DNA of 7,356 nt, from assembly GCA_913061425.1 (NCBI GenBank), contig CAJXUO010000067.1, forward strand, positions 1-7,356, written 5' to 3'. Made by a program: the position numbers and the translations under genes. Below, one piece after another: positions 7,279 to 7,356 of this stretch (position 1 is its first letter; every line of letters starts with the position of its first letter). The notes under the pieces are model-generated. The model was not told where the DNA came from. It saw nothing but the letters and a program-made list of their open reading frames with translations, and did not search any database. The stretch is from an uncultured Lutibacter sp. (GTDB taxonomy: Bacteria; Bacteroidota; Bacteroidia; Flavobacteriales; Flavobacteriaceae).

Positions 7279-7356
7279 GTTTATTTTATTAAGTTATGAA
7301 TTATTAAAGTGCTATATTATATAATACTCTTCTTGTATTAAGAACAGTTTTAGTGG
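7279..7356 (-). other. Right-edge region upstream of the lipoprotein operon, no clear promoter
   Basis: No TAnnTTTG element is visible on the minus strand in these 78 bases. The region is nearly all A and T, with a TATTATATAATA palindrome at 7315-7326 and a small TTCTT/AAGAA dyad at 7330-7344. One minus-strand reading frame is open from the edge to a TAA at 7304-7306, so an upstream gene may end there and the operon may begin outside the window. Confidence 0.3.

Noticed and set aside
7034..7324. Plus-strand open frame, Ser-rich, opposite the calcium-binding repeats
   Set aside because: It is the complement of the Asp-rich repeat coding sequence and has no family features. The other plus-strand open frames (303-533, 1501-1701, 1975-2205, 2896-3165, 4304-4558, 5657-5842) are likewise antisense to convincing genes.
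7315..7326. Perfect 12-bp palindrome TATTATATAATA as an operator
   Set aside because: It consists only of A and T in an AT-rich intergenic region, where such palindromes arise by chance, and no promoter element is visible next to it.
7304..7356. C-terminal end of an upstream gene on the minus strand
   Set aside because: The frame is open from the edge for only 16 codons with no recognisable motif, so coding cannot be distinguished from chance; mentioned only as a possibility.

Overview
The window is AT-rich and every supported gene lies on the minus strand. It looks like a piece of a Bacteroidota chromosome, most likely a flavobacterium. The reasons are lipoprotein signal peptides typical of the group, no Shine-Dalgarno sequences ahead of the start codons, one good match to the flavobacterial -7 promoter element (TAnnTTTG), a suf gene order with an IscA-like protein leading sufB and sufC, and typically Bacteroidota secreted protein families. 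Species cannot be assigned from this sequence.

The window holds two transcription units read right to left. The first (7278 down to 2448) is a tight cluster of four predicted lipoproteins: (i) a choice-of-anchor B family beta-propeller preceded by four thrombospondin type 3 calcium-binding repeats, (ii) a lipoprotein of seven near-identical ~58-residue blades, (iii) an MbnP-like protein, and (iv) an MbnH-like diheme cytochrome c of the bacterial cytochrome c peroxidase/MauG superfamily. The gaps are 3 nt, 5 nt and a 1-nt overlap, so the four are almost certainly co-transcribed. The last two match the known MbnP/MbnH pairing, in which the diheme enzyme oxidises a tryptophan of its partner to kynurenine and so creates a copper site. 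The two propeller lipoproteins have no assigned role in that pairing and are the most interesting part of the window.

The second unit (2327 down to the left edge) is the start of a suf iron-sulfur assembly operon: an IscA/SufA-type carrier, SufB and the first 167 codons of SufC. It has its own promoter in the 120-bp gap at 2328-2447. Just upstream of the -7 element, where the -33 element is expected, sits a perfect 11-bp inverted repeat with a 2-nt centre, a strong candidate for a regulator's operator.

There are no RNA genes, mobile elements, CRISPR arrays or attachment sites that I can support. The only gene-free stretches are 2328-2447 (described), 7279-7356 at the right edge (no clear promoter) and a few very short gaps.
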